Shown here: piece by piece, positions 43,454 to 63,887 of the stretch
Layout of the letters: each line of letters starts with the position of its first letter
Numbering within the stretch: position 1 is the first letter of the stretch
NCBI GenBank assembly: GCA_964019165.1
Contig: OZ025273.1
Coordinates: forward strand, 2,624,501 to 2,688,500
Reading direction: 5' to 3'
Source: Mastigias papua
Lineage: Eukaryota > Cnidaria > Scyphozoa > Rhizostomeae > Mastigiidae
Length of the DNA stretch: 64,000 nt
Position numbers and translations under genes: made by a program
Notes under the pieces: generated by a model
What the model saw: only the letters and a program-made list of their open reading frames with translations
What the model was told of the DNA's origin: nothing
The model's database searches: none

Positions 43454-46400
43454 CTATGATTGTGGTCCTCTACTGAACATTGCTCCTGGCCTTTTCCGTA
43501 GTTGATAAAACATGTAAAACGTTGCTGCACTCAGTGCATACCTACAGCAGAAATTGCGCACATCAGTGAAATTAATATCAGTGACAAACTACCAATGAAA
43601 ATAAATCATATATGTGAAATTCATATCAATGAAATAAGTATGACAGGGGCATCTCGAGATAGTACAAGTAAACATAATGATGTTATCTTCCGATTCACGG
43701 TTCGCGAGAGCCTAAGTAAACAGTAGGTTTAACCTTCTGGGAAAGATATGTACGGGATCCATATAAAAGACAAAGTTATGAAACTTTCACCACCGGGCAC
43801 TACTTCAACTGGAAGGAAGTGGATATTCAATACAATGGAATGGGGAATTCTTGAAAATTACTGTAAAGTACGGACTGCCCATGTTCAAGAACATTATATT
43901 CTACACTCACTTTTGCCAAGTGACTGACCATGCAGTAAAGGCCTAGCTAAACATTTCAATACACATTTTGAAGAAGTGAGAGTGATTATAGCCTTATCTA
44001 AACACCTAATTATATGTAATACTTCGCTAGAAGGTAGGTATGCAGCTGGCTAAAATCTCATCTTTGTTGAACCCTGGGCACAATGACTTTTCTGCGGTTA
44101 AACCTAAGAACTCTCGTGCATCTTCCGATTTCAGCTATTTTCAGCTGGTTATGGATTCCATTAACAAACCATTATAATTCCTAATGTTTAATTTTTTTAA
44201 TAGTACTTCTAGCCTACGTTTAGAAAATGTGTAGTTTTATACGGTCAAGATGAGCTCAACGTATGATACAGCTAAGGAAAGTCATGAAAAAATTCCAAAA
44301 ATACTCCAAAATGTAATGAAACAAATACCTTGACTCCCTGTGATCTGCTATTTGTTAACTCTATTTAGTAACTTCTAATATATTTGTGTTCAATAACTTC
44401 TGAACATTGGATATAGTCAAAATTAGGGGTAAATAGGAACCCAAAATGTATAAAGGCTTGAAATCCCAAAAATCAATTTTCGAGCCACTGATCACAATTT
44501 TTGGAATTTTTCCAGATGTTTGGAAGGCAAAGTTTCTGAGATGGAGTCTCTTCTATGGCTCTATATTTTTGGATTCTGTTGGTATATATTATGTAGAATA
44601 AGGCTATCTAGGTTAGGATCTACCAAATTAATGCATTCAAAAATGTTCGAGTCCAAAATTGACAGAATTCTCTTTTTCCAAGAAGTATTGCTCGAATCGA
44701 AAAAAATTCAAATATCAATATTTTAAGAGCAAGTTCAGCTATGAGGCTGAAATTCTGGCAGGTGACTTATCTCATGAATACCTATCAATGGTAGACAAAT
44801 ACATAAAATCTAAAGACATGACTTGACACTCATTTGCTTTCTTTGAATGGAACGACCCATAGTAGTGAAATTCATATCAGTGAAAATTTGCATTTATGCA
44901 TCTTCACGTATAGGTGAAAGTCATGCCAAAGTGGAGATTGACAACCGATAATCTTCCTAAAGAAGTTCAGCTAATAAGCACTTCTTGAAAATGATACTAT
45001 CACACAGAAAGCTTGTATACGTGGCTCAATACTCTTTGGTGTCTAATTTCTGTCCCGCCTCCCGCTAATCAATTTTTGAAAATCTCTCCAACCACCCCGC
45101 CTTTATTGAAACCCTCTGGGAATTAATTGCAAGAAATTTCCGAAGAACTAGTGCGCAAGATAGCTGCTGCTGGCAAGAACCATTTGGTTTATGAATATTC
45201 TTATTGTGACATAAGAGTATGGGGAATTCAGTAGCTATTGGGGGAGTTTAACAAAGCACTTCAACCAGTGCTTGGAGGAATACCTAATGCCCATCTCATA
45301 CATGATAACATACAATGTAGTATTACCTAATCAGGCATGACAAGAACACGATCAGGATGATTGACAAAGACTCCAAATTATTTCAAAGACTATGAAAGAT
45401 TTCCAGCAAAGAAGAAAACATTGAACATTGTGCTAAACACAGAAGAGAAGTATTGGAGAAGCTCAACTTACAGCCTCGCTTATGGCCTCGCTTTGGGCTC
45501 TACTTGGTCTCATTTTTAAGTGAAGAGGAAGGAAAAAAGATAGACCTGAGGTAAAGAAAAATGTTGGATATAGAGTATATTCAGACAGCAGACTCTTGGC
45601 CAACTCTCCAGGTTTTACTAGTTACTAGGAATCTCCCGCTTTTGTATACTGGCGCTGTTTCGAATTAGAGTAACATTTTGTCCGTCCAACAGATCTGTCT
45701 AATGAAAATTATTGTGCAAAAGTTTGGATGTTTCAAAAACTTCCTTTTGTATCTTGAAACTTTACTTCATATTACAAGACTTGTTTTTGTTATTCGCAAA
45801 AAACTAATGTTTGAAAGCTCGCATAATAGCACACAAATTCTGTTGGACGGACAAAATGGCAGCCCTAATTCAAAACAGCACCTACTTCACTCTGGTCTCC
45901 GGATATCTTATCTATTTCTCCTCATATCAAAGTATTTCTCTCAGTTTTCAAAGTATTGCTTGCTTCGGATTTTTCGACAAGTGCTATGGAAATGACGGGC
46001 TCTATCTTATTCTTATAAAAAATGGAGCGCACTACTATATCGTTGACGCGTGGCTTAACTAAATGATAGTGAACAAGTTTGGGGACTGAAAAATACTTAA
46101 TAACTGCTCATGAAACTGACGACCTGGACAATCAGCGACGGCAAAGGGCAAGAGCAATTCTCATTCTGTCTGTAAAAGGCAGACCTCGTCTAACCTAACA
46201 TATACAAACGTCATAATCTGGAATTGATGGGAGTCGCATTAAATCCCCAGAATTCCAAAGTCCTAGCCATAGATGGGTACCTAAAGCCTGGTTCTCATAG
46301 AATTCAACTAAACAGCGGCCTTTCAGCGCCACTGTTGTATACAGTGCAGCAAAAGCTAAACTGCCGGAGACTCAGTAGTTACTCTAGGGCAAGAATGTTG

Positions 46401-49400
46401 ATTGGTGGAGTGACAAACCAGATGGGGTATAATGTAAAGGAATATGCACCCCTATTCCCACTTCTCTGTGATGGCCCTCTATCTGGATGCAATTTAGCGA
46501 ACAATCCCGCGATTCATTATAACTAGGCGTTATAACTCTAAGCTCTAGATTTAACAAAAGGCAGTAGAACTGAAGAGTTGTTCCATTATACTGAGATTCA
46601 ATCGGACAGCATGCCAACAACTTGCGAGTGAGATTTAACGGAAAAATCAAATAAAGGATACCTTGCAAAAATTGTCAACAGGAAGCTTTAAGCATGTGCA
46701 TTTCAGCTCACATTGTAGATAAATGCATTCATATGCATTTATATTTTTAACTCCAGAGTGAAATGAAACAATCGCCATTGCACAGAAATTGACAAACAAC
46801 TTCCTTGACATACGGCGAAAATATGTACTAATACCTTAAACGACATTTCGAAATAACTGAACTAGAACACGAAACAAAAGGGCTTACTTACCACGTAATG
46901 ATATACTGCAAATGTTCATTTCTCAACGTAACACGAGTCTGTCCACCAATCGGTCCACCTTCAACTGAGCTAGCGGCGTCTGAATCGACAATAATTGGCA
47001 ACGCACCAACTGCAGATGCCATGCCCTTAACGTCAAGGTAATGCCAACGACTCTTCTCGACTTTGCTTGTAGTCACAAACGGCGGTTGCTTAGAGAGAAA
47101 CACAGGGCACTACTAGATAAGATTCTGGGCTCAATCTAAGCTAAGGCAGCGTCAGAACCAAGGTTGAATTTTATAAGCATGTACCTTCTAATATTTTAGA
47201 CTGGTGATCTGTATACTGATTACGCTTAACGTATATTAAAACAATATTCAATAAAGTACTTGTATTATCTTGACGCACCCTGAATTCTGAAAAGTCCTTT
47301 GGTATATATGTAGCAAATAATACGATACCTAGAGACTATACACATAAAGTAGATTGCGGACACAGAAGCAAAAAGAAATATGAAGTTAAAGATTTTAGGC
47401 ATAAAGAAGCGTGAACTATGGTAGGACACAACAAAACCTACCTTTTCTCCTTTCCTTACAATGCCAGTCATCTCAATCAGCCCTTCTATCTGGAAAAAAT
47501 CAAAATTGTCTCACAAAACAGCACAAATAGATATTCTTGGCGCACAAACACTAGTCCTCCCATAGCAGCTTCAAGGAGTAAAAGAAGTATACAGCAATAC
47601 AAAGATATAAATAAATGTATCGATTACAATAATAAAAATTACCTGGCCATCTGTTCTGGTGTCAGGAGAAACTTTTCTCTTTGGAACCCAGCCTCTATTT
47701 ACTAATATTTTCTCCCTACAATTTAAGGATTATTACAAATGTTCCTTTGGTATGAGGAAAATGAACATATGACAAAAATGTATATCCACAATTGTAAATC
47801 GCGATGAAACTGTCAAATTGTCTAATTTCACAATTTTAAATACATCTCTATGACAATGTGAAAAGTAGCCAAGTGATCAGAGCACTCATCTGCAGTGGGG
47901 AAGATAAATGGTTCACTGCAGATCTCAAGGCAAAGTCTGGATGCTAGCTCACCATCTACCCACTAGCAAATGGGCATATGGTGCAAACGAAAAAATAACA
48001 CTGGTGAGAAAAGGAATCAGTCACCCAAATCCATAGCACTAGCAGGCCTGGCTCATTTTCCTCTCTGGCAGGCAATCTCCAATACAAAGGAGCATGTTTG
48101 AGGCAAACATGTAACGTTAACACTCGAGGTTGGTTATTTGCTAATGTTTTATCATATAGGGCCTACTCCCATAGTAGCATTTTCTACAAATGATGAGTAA
48201 TTTCTGTTTGAATTTACTTCCTGTTTGAATCTTGCCCTAGCAAGAGGGGACATCAGAAGTAAGTGTACAGGATCCCAGTTTGCTGGAACAGCTTTTTGCA
48301 TATAAACACACTAGCTTGGTTTCCTGTGGTAACTATATTGCATATAAACACTGCAACTCAGTTTGCTAAGTTAGTTTCTGCCTAACTGAACATGCATGGA
48401 CAACATTTGATGGGGTGACAGTATCATATGATCCAAAGCTACCTAGGCAAACCAGGGCAGCTAGCTTCATATGAACAGAGTTGGCAAAGTGGGCTAAAAT
48501 TGGGCTATCTTTCTCATATCAACAGGCCCTAAGAGTGCATCATCCAGTCCCAAAAGTGTGCCTGTTGATGTTTTTCTTCCTACTGATGCTGCCTTTGCTC
48601 TGAATGCATGTAAACTACAGATATATACAAACAGAAAATAGCACTGATATTAAAAGCAGCTGTATGTTTTAATAAAAACCAAAATAGCCTGGCATCAGTG
48701 TTACTCCTAGTTATCAATGGCATATTTAAGGAATGAAATTCCTTACCCAGAGTCAAGCAGCCTGAAGGGTGTGATTACATGAAACCCAACTTCATTTGAT
48801 GCCAAACCCTTTTGCTCTTTGTTGATGGGCCTTGGGCCAAGGTATAATTCATTTGAGTGGTCAAATTCACCTTTTATCTTTACATGGCGATAGGTCATTG
48901 ACTCTTGACGGTCTGGCCTAAGAGAGATAAGTCAACTTATACCAAGAACAAAAACTAATAAACTTTAGAATCAGGATTGCAACAAAAAATGGACACAAAA
49001 AAACTAACAAAGCCCTTACATTTTAAGCTCCTAGGAAAAACTATAGACCATATAAAAAGAAAAAGCTCACTATTTATACACAAAGAGCTAATGAAAAATG
49101 GGTCTTCTTGACAAAAATTGTTGAAGCACTAAGTTTCTATTCTTGTCTGTACTTCTGTGTAGATGCTTTATTTGAAATTGTACTTAGATTTTGCTGATAT
49201 GTTGAGGTACCATCATGCAGTGGCAGATGCTAGGCTGCTTGGTGGTGGGGGGGGGTAGACCATGGGGATTTAGGGTAAAGCTCAAAGGAACACTTTTTAG
49301 CATGTCCTAAAATTCCATCAATTTTTGAAATTATTGGCAGGTAACCACCCACCTCACCCCCTAGTATCTGTCACTGGTATCATGGTGTCAAATAATGCTA

Positions 49401-50506
49401 TTGTCTAGATAAGAAATTTAAGCGGCAGTAATATTTAAAGATAATCAGATTCCAATACATATTAAAAGTAGGTCAAACATACTCTAAAGGTAATTCAACT
49501 GGTGGAGAACTTGTTTTTGACTCTAGTTCCCTAATGAGATTCTTTTTCCATTGAAGTCTGTAAACTTGCCATGTTCCCAAACCAAAAGTAGTAACAGGAA
49601 CAAGTAACAACAAATTGGATTTGTAAGAAAGCTTTGGTTGACTTTGGGCAGCAGAGGAGCAAGTTCTCTGCAAAACTAAGAAATTGAACATAGGTCATCA
49701 CCAAGCTGATAAGGCAAATAAATAGTGAGTGATAAGGGAGAGCCATACTTCAGAGCCTGTCTGGCATTGGAAGCTTTTGCAAGCTATATATTTATGCCAG
49801 TATACTTTATGCATGCTTATTCCCATACACCATCTCATTTGTCTTATTAAAGTACACTGGTGTACAACAAAACTAATAGTTCTGTATGCCATATATTTGT
49901 GGCATAACCCATTCAATTCCAGATTGGTCTCAGAGTAGTACATTAGAAATTATATTGGTAAAATGCAAAATAGCAAAGAGCCAACATACTGATCCTTTAT
50001 CAGTAGGAAGCATAGAAGATATATAGGAAAAATTATAGCCAGTAATTGAATATAACAGGAGTGTTAGCAATATCCCAGACTGTAGAGTATGGCCTTTTGG
50101 ACAAGTTCTCAAGTATGCAAGTGCAAAAGGTTAGTATGCACTTGGTTTTTATCATATAGGGAGTACTAACGCTTCAACTAAGATGGTGACATGCTAGTTG
50201 AGGAATATTGAATACACTGGCATCGATCTCTAGTTTAGTACACCGGCGCATATTAATGAGAAAATAGAAGTTATGTATGTTATTAAGTCAGTAAAGAGTA
50301 TACTGGAGTAAATAGTTTGAACATTTGGCGAAGATCTGTGGCGTACAAAAGTGTCCGATTCCACATAGGACTCTTGCCTTGGATTGCTCATGCATGAGAT
50401 GCACACGGCGTTTCGCTTTGTGCAGAGCTACAGTAATACAAATCAGCTTACCACATAAGCGTCTCAGTCCAAACAGTGCAGAAACCCTACTTCTTGTTAC
50501 ATGCAT
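43454..50506 (-). CDS. SURF1: SURF1, mitochondrial cytochrome c oxidase assembly factor
   Basis: Inner mitochondrial membrane protein needed early in complex IV assembly. Seven exons on the minus strand: 50506-50452, 49675-49483, 48917-48747, 47715-47643, 47489-47442, 47088-46892 and 43541-43454 (825 bp, 274 aa; human 300). All junctions are GT-AG and keep phase. The first 18 residues are Arg-rich and Asp/Glu-free ([18 protein letters not shown]), as expected for a mitochondrial presequence. TM1 is about residues 39-53, followed by [14 protein letters not shown], a SURF1 hallmark. The sixth exon holds the signature [21 protein letters not shown]2 is in the last exon ([12 protein letters not shown], human YGLSAATSYLWF), followed by a basic tail slightly longer than human and TAG. 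Exon 2 has two possible acceptors 8 nt apart; only the upstream one (after TTTCTTAG) keeps frame with exon 1. The family assignment is very strong; the first exon is inferred from position, phase and presequence character. Confidence 0.93.
43542..46891. other. Large last intron of SURF1 (3,350 bp)
   Basis: By far the longest SURF1 intron (the others are 153-1,031 bp). The donor GTAAGT follows ...ATTACGTG and the acceptor is TTTCTGCTGTAG. It contains an inverted-repeat element at 45,674-45,858 and short copies of a TGAAATTCATATCA motif (about 43,614 and 44,867). The remaining sequence shows no coding exon that I can recognise; the small open frames (for example 44,520-44,726 and 46,224-46,526) have no family signature. 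Confidence 0.7.
45674..45858. mobile_element. Inverted-repeat element with perfect 19-bp ends (MITE-like)
   Basis: CATTTTGTCCGTCCAACAG at 45,674-45,692 is repeated perfectly in inverse orientation as CTGTTGGACGGACAAAATG at 45,840-45,858, giving a 185-bp unit. No clear target-site duplication flanks it (left GAGTAA, right GCAGCC). This is compatible with a MITE of unassigned superfamily or with a structured hairpin. It lies in the last SURF1 intron. Confidence 0.55.
47862..47935 (+). mobile_element. Possible tRNA-derived SINE head
   Basis: TAGCCAAGTGATCAGAGCA resembles a Pol III A box in a tRNA D-arm context, followed by ACTCATCTGCAGTGGGG (anticodon-arm-like). GGTTCACTGCAGATC about 45 nt downstream resembles a degenerate B box. 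It does not fold as an intact tRNA as far as I can judge. It lies in SURF1 intron 3. The extent and tail of any SINE are not resolved. Confidence 0.35.
49218..49376. mobile_element. hAT-like MITE in SURF1 intron 2
   Basis: The ends CAGTGGCAGATGCTAGG (left) and, on the other strand, CAGTGACAGATACTAGG (right) are imperfect terminal inverted repeats. They resemble the CAGTGGCGGATC-type ends common in hAT MITEs. The length is 159 bp. The flanks CCATCATG and GTATCATG agree at 6 of 8 positions, consistent with a decayed 8-bp target-site duplication. The interior has a G-run on the left and a C-run on the right. Confidence 0.6.
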
Positions 50507-50681
50507 TTTGTTTTCTCACTCTTTCTGCTTCCAATGCTCTCCTCTTCCAGATTTGTGTTTTGCTGTGGCTTGTGGTCTGTTCTTTCCAATGCCCTACACC
50601 CTCGTATTCAAATAGCCTCATAATCAAGACAGCTTCCATTACCCCATTTTGAATCCGTAAGAACCTTGACTTTCTTGAAAG
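50507..50681. promoter_or_regulatory. Shared bidirectional promoter of SURF1 and PFDN6
   Basis: Only 175 bp separate the divergent start codons of SURF1 (minus) and PFDN6 (plus), and this interval includes both 5'UTRs. There is no TATA box at a usual position. Two CCAAT motifs lie on the plus strand at 50,531-50,535 and 50,586-50,590, both within TTCCAATGC, which is a plausible shared NF-Y type site. Transcription starts cannot be placed from sequence. Confidence 0.65.
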
Positions 50682-52207
50682 ATGGGTGGACGAGCGAAAG
50701 AAGTGCAGCAGCAGCTCCAGAAAGAAGTGGAAGAATTTAAAAAGTTGCAGAAAGGTATGTTGTATGCAACTGAAATTTGCCTGAAGATTGGCTTGAAATG
50801 GAGAATTATTTTAAAGCAATGAACTTGCTAGGTAACTGTACTGTGTACGTGTAAAACACAACTAGGAATCTTCTTGGTACTTTTTGAACTTCATTGGCAT
50901 CTTGAATTCAACAAAATGGCTTGGTTTCCACAAGTTTTAAAAATGACGTACAACATTTTTGTTTGCAGACTCACAAAAACTTTTTGCTCAGAAGCAACAA
51001 CTAGAAACACAGATAATAGAGAATAGAGTTGTTAAAGAGGTATGATTTCTTCAAATGTTTTGAGAATCTATAGATAGTCCCATTTGTTTGTCATACGGTC
51101 AGTAGCTGAGGTCTCTGCTAAAAGTGGTCAGCATTTGCATTATAGCAGGGTTAAAAGAGTTGATAAATGCACGAGAAGGTAGTTTGAAGGGTAGCTCAAG
51201 AACACATAGATTTACTGTATTACTATTATATATCAATAATTGTAGCTTTAAGCCAGATTTGCAAGAATACAAACTTGGGCTCATAGATAGATTCACATTT
51301 TTAGCAAGACCTTTTCTTCTTCTTTGCCTCTTCTCCTTCCAATCATTATGAAATTATGTTTCATGTTGACCTTTAGGAATAGGCCGATTTGACAACCTGA
51401 TCTACTATTTTCTTCCACAGTATTCTGTTCTTTGCCTTAGTGTAGATGTCCTACAGGCCTTGGTAGCAAGACTGTATTTGTGTTTGAAAAGACTAATTTA
51501 GATGCTTCCAAATCCTGTTTTGTTACTACAGTGACTAATCTGTATAATCATCTGGACTGGGTTTTTTGTTAAATCTTGTTTCATCTCTAGGAGCTTGATT
51601 TACTTGATAATGATGCAAATGTATTCAAACTTATTGGTCCAGTTCTTGTGAAGCAAGATCTAAATGAAGCAAAGATGAATGTGGAAAAAAGAATTGAGTA
51701 TATTCAAAATGAATCGTAAGTATGGAGAGGCATAACACATGTATGTAATAGAGTTCATTCTTTATACAGGAGAAATGGATAGTTGTTTCCTGAACTTGGA
51801 GCTTAGAAACTTCCTAGTCACTTGTGTTCACAAAAAATAGTTAAGCTGATGCTCATTGGAGTTTGGGAGTAGTGACTTCTCAGAAGCAAGGATTTGATTA
51901 ACTTTTCATCCAACAGACCTATATTACTATATGAAAAAGGAATGATTTTCAGTTGCATATTGGATATACCTTTTTGATCAATGTAGAAAGGATTGTTTGG
52001 TGGACAGGGGTAGATTTACAGGTTTTATGAATAAAGTTTTGATTTGATCAAATGGCATTGATTTGAGAACCGTGAGCTATAATAATTTATTACAGGAAAA
52101 GACACGAAAAGATGCTCCAAGATCTAGAAAAGAAGCAAATATCACAAAGAGAAGGTTTAGGAAAGTTACAACAACAATATCAGCAGTTAATGGCCAAAGG
52201 ACAATAA
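50682..52207 (+). CDS. PFDN6: Prefoldin subunit 6
   Basis: Beta-type subunit of the hexameric prefoldin co-chaperone, which delivers nascent actin and tubulin to the CCT chaperonin in the cytosol. Four exons: 50682-50754, 50969-51039, 51591-51715 and 52096-52207 (381 bp, 126 aa; human 129), all with GT-AG introns (214, 551 and 380 bp) and preserved phase. The N-terminal coiled-coil helix (VQQQLQKEVEEFKKLQK) leads to the conserved hairpin core ELDLLDNDANVFKLIGPVLV followed by KQDLNEA. A second coiled-coil helix (RIEYIQNESKRHEKMLQDLE) ends in the Gln-rich tail QQQYQQLMAKGQ. The start is the first ATG of the exon. The gene is head-to-head with SURF1 and tail-to-tail with the NEK kinase. Confidence 0.96.
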
Positions 52208-52250
52208 AGAAGACATGTGCATAGGTTGAATTATTAGATTCATGGGCACT

Positions 52251-52256
52251 ATTAAA
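52251..52256 (+). terminator. Candidate PFDN6 polyadenylation signal
   Basis: ATTAAA lies 44 nt past the stop codon. An AATAAA at 52,203-52,208 overlaps the stop and is probably too early to be the functional signal. Which one is used cannot be told from sequence. Confidence 0.4.
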
Positions 52257-53895
52257 ATGTAAACATTGGAGCTATGATGCACAGTCATATAGCTTGAGCT
52301 ACCAGTGGCAGTTTAGTTTACTTCCGATTGTAACATCCATTATCTGAGCACTATGCTTTGCATATTGCAAACATATCTGAATTCCAGTGTAAGGTGCTTA
52401 TCATACATGACTACTGACATCACTGGCCTGCATCCAAAATTCTTCCAACTCATCTTTTGATTAGTTTTACCATGTACATCTCTTCTACTTCATTGCTAGC
52501 ACTTGTCTAATTTCTACCTGGTTGTGATTGTAACTACACGGTAAATGCAAACACATTTATTAGCATTCCAAAATTTCTTTGCTGATGTCAGATGAGGAAT
52601 GTACCTTCAGTATGCTAAGAAATGTTTGTGCCTCCCATGCAGTATTAAAACCTGCAGAGCAGAAGATTTTATAATCATGTTCATTGTGAACTGCTTTGTG
52701 TCTCATTGGTATAGCTTTGGTTGTCATATAACAAACAATATTTAAATACAAGAGCAACACTAGGAGCCTTTCAAACAATGTTGTTTGAAGGTCTTTTCAA
52801 TAGCACAGAGTCAAGACTGAACTCAAGAGATAAAATACATGGTTACAATGTCAATTTATATTCCAGTCAGCCTAATGGGCATCATTCTTGATACATGCAC
52901 ACGATCACAAACCTCAATATAATTTGACTTAAAGACGAAACTCTTGAAATGCTCATGTGATAATTAAAAGGAATGTTAACACCTTATTAAAAGCAAAATA
53001 TACAACAGACCTACACCTATATATGTATATATATCTATATATATATACTTAAAATATTTTGTTAATTAAGATCCTGCTTGTTACTTGACACTAAACAAAT
53101 ATCAGTTCATCAGATTTTGGTTAAGCAAACCTTGTTACAGATTGATCATATGCAAAAGAGTTACCTCACTAACGATTAGTTGGCTTATTTTAAAGGATGA
53201 ATTGACTTTCTTTGTCAACAAAATAGAATGGTACTAAACTATCACTTAGATAGTTGAGTAGCCTTGAAGGTACATAGTTTAGCACATGCAAATTCAGTAT
53301 TTTACTATTATATGGCATAGTGGAGTTACATATACTAAAACAAATCCCAAAATGAAAATGTTGGGTAACTCTACTACATATAACCTATGCTGTAAAAATT
53401 AAACTAAATAGATAAACACTACATACCGGTTAAGCAAAAACATACATCTGAAATATTATCACATATTCAAATCTGCTACAACTGAATCATGCCAATTTTT
53501 TTCAAATACTACACCTTAACACCATGAAACCAAAATTTGAATGATGTATGTTGCAAGACTGGAAATAATTGCTACATTAACAGTAGCTGAAATGGGAGCA
53601 ACTCAGCTGGTGGGAAACCAGTGGTCAAACATAGCTAATTAAAAATATCTCCCAATATCACTGAAAACAACATATGTTTATCAATAGAATGGATTAAGGG
53701 CATTTCCTTAGAATAATAACCAGGGTACATTCTTTGATTTATTTGGTTCCTGGAACTTTGTACAAGAATGTAACAGAAATGAAGCCTACAAAGCATGCAC
53801 ATAAAACAATTTACATTTAAGGGAAAGAGCCTAGCTTATACCTTTGCTGTGGGTAATCACTTGCATCCTCGGTCCTGTATATTTAGTCACAACAA

Positions 53896-54012
<117 letters not shown>

Positions 54013-54060
54013 TTGATTTGTGATAAGAATATTCTTTTCAGAGTGCTCGACATTAAGGAG

Positions 54061-54142
54061 CAATATATCAATATATCAAATATCAAATATATATATTGAT
54101 ATATATATATATTATATATATATAAATATATATATATTGATA
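54061..54142. repeat. Imperfect AT-rich palindromic tract
   Basis: AT-rich sequence with several TATCAATATAT / ATATATTGATA inverted pairs, 50 bp from the long microsatellite. It is probably a degenerate extension of the same unstable region. Confidence 0.7.
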
Positions 54143-55032
54143 ATTTCCTTAAGTTAAGTCAGAGGAAAGGTACATCCCACTAAGAACCTAAATAATAACT
54201 GCATCCTGCATAAAAACTAGGAGAGCAGAAGGGATAACATGGAAAATGTCCTTATGCATGGGGCCCTGCCCCAGATAACAAGACTTCTGCTTCCTCTTGA
54301 AGAAATCCAATTCAAAAATACCAATTGGATCCCTAACTCTACATTTAGACTAACAATTGTGACAATACATGCCATTGATAATCAAATTAACAAATATCTA
54401 CTTAAAATGCAACACAACTACATGCGAAAAGGAGAACTGCATGTGATGGAAGGAAATCAAGAATCTGCTAAAAGAAAGGCAGCCATAACCTGAAACTATA
54501 GTTGTAACCACAAAGATGGTGTTTAGTGGTTCCATCCTCAGTCATATAAGTAAAAAAGTGAATGTGAAACCATATAAATAAATGATTGATATATAAGAGT
54601 ACATGATTTAGAATTGCATTGTGGTCATTTGCATAGTACATATGCACATAGGAAGGTTGGGAAAAGTGTGTGATTCTGAACAAGGCAGAACTGTTCACTC
54701 TCTTGGTATCACCAGGAGACTTGCGTTTTTGATTGTCTTTCTTACGGGAAAATCCAAAATCCCCAGGCTTTGAAAATTCTAGGTTCACAGGTCTGACAAG
54801 GGGAAGGGGGCCTGAAGATACATACATGTATAATGTTAAGATTATATACTTAAAACAAAACTGGGTCCCTACCCACCATAGTCAATCTGGTGATTTTCTG
54901 AAAGTTAAAAACAGGTTGCAAGTCATCAAGTGCATAGAAAACCAATGGGGAGGGAGTAAGTGAGAAAGTATGTAGGCAGACAGGGGGGCACACAAGGGGG
55001 TGGGGGTCTAAATTTATGAAAAATTGTGCATG

Positions 55033-55419
55033 CCATAATGATTTGATTAAGCCCCCTCATTTGAATAAGCCCCCATGTATAAGCCCCCACATCCAGGATG
55101 ATTTCTCACAAATATGCCCCACCCTTGAATAAGCCCCCATGGGGGTTATCTGGGTTCAGTATAATAAAGATAAAAAGCAACAAAATTAAAAAAAAATTCA
55201 GCTATTGATTTGCTGATATGTACTAATATTTTATGAGAACAACTGTCTCCTCTTTGATCCCATTCTGATTTACAATTAAAGTATTTAAGTTGAAAAATTA
55301 TATAAGATATTGTCATAGGTAGACCTGAGAACCTCCAACTTTAATAAGCCCCCTCTCAAACAAGCCCCCTGCAAAATTTTTTCTGATAAGCCCCTGGGGT
55401 CTTAATTGAGTCATTATGG
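55033..55419. mobile_element. MITE with CCATAATGA terminal inverted repeats
   Basis: The left end CCATAATGATTTGATTAAG and the complement of the right end CCATAATGACTCAATTAAG match over most of about 24 bp, giving a 387-bp element. The interior carries several subterminal copies of AATAAGCCCCC in direct and inverted orientation, which is typical of MITEs with repeated transposase-binding motifs. The superfamily is not assigned, and no clear target-site duplication was found. It lies 266 bp past the kinase stop codon, probably inside its 3'UTR. Confidence 0.65.
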
Positions 55420-55684
55420 TATATACAATATGAAGGATCTCAAAAAAAATTATTCAGACATCTAAGTACACTAGGAGCTGCAATTCTGGCTGAAATTTAT
55501 CTTTTTGAGTTATATTTTCCTAGCCAACTTTTTCCAGACTTTAAAGCTCATAATGAAAAATTGCTAAAGCTCTCATAGAGACAAACAAGTGTTATGAAAT
55601 GAGAAGAGTCTGTTAGTGGTTTTTCTACAATAACATTACAACAAGTAGTATTGCACTCCATTAAATGATGAAATCACCCCCAAT

Positions 55685-63887
<8,203 letters not shown>

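Noticed and set aside
45856..46062. 68-codon plus-strand ATG frame (MAALIQNST...VDAWLN)
   Set aside because: It matches no family I recognise, lies inside the SURF1 intron on the opposite strand, and starts inside the inverted-repeat end.
46224..46526. 100-codon plus-strand frame in the SURF1 intron
   Set aside because: No recognisable domain and no splice or regulatory context; length is within chance for this region.
47866..47920. Intact tRNA gene
   Set aside because: Only degenerate A- and B-box-like motifs; no convincing acceptor stem or cloverleaf, so it is listed only as a possible SINE head.
54468..54827. 119-codon minus-strand frame past the kinase stop
   Set aside because: No family signature; most likely 3'UTR or spacer sequence.
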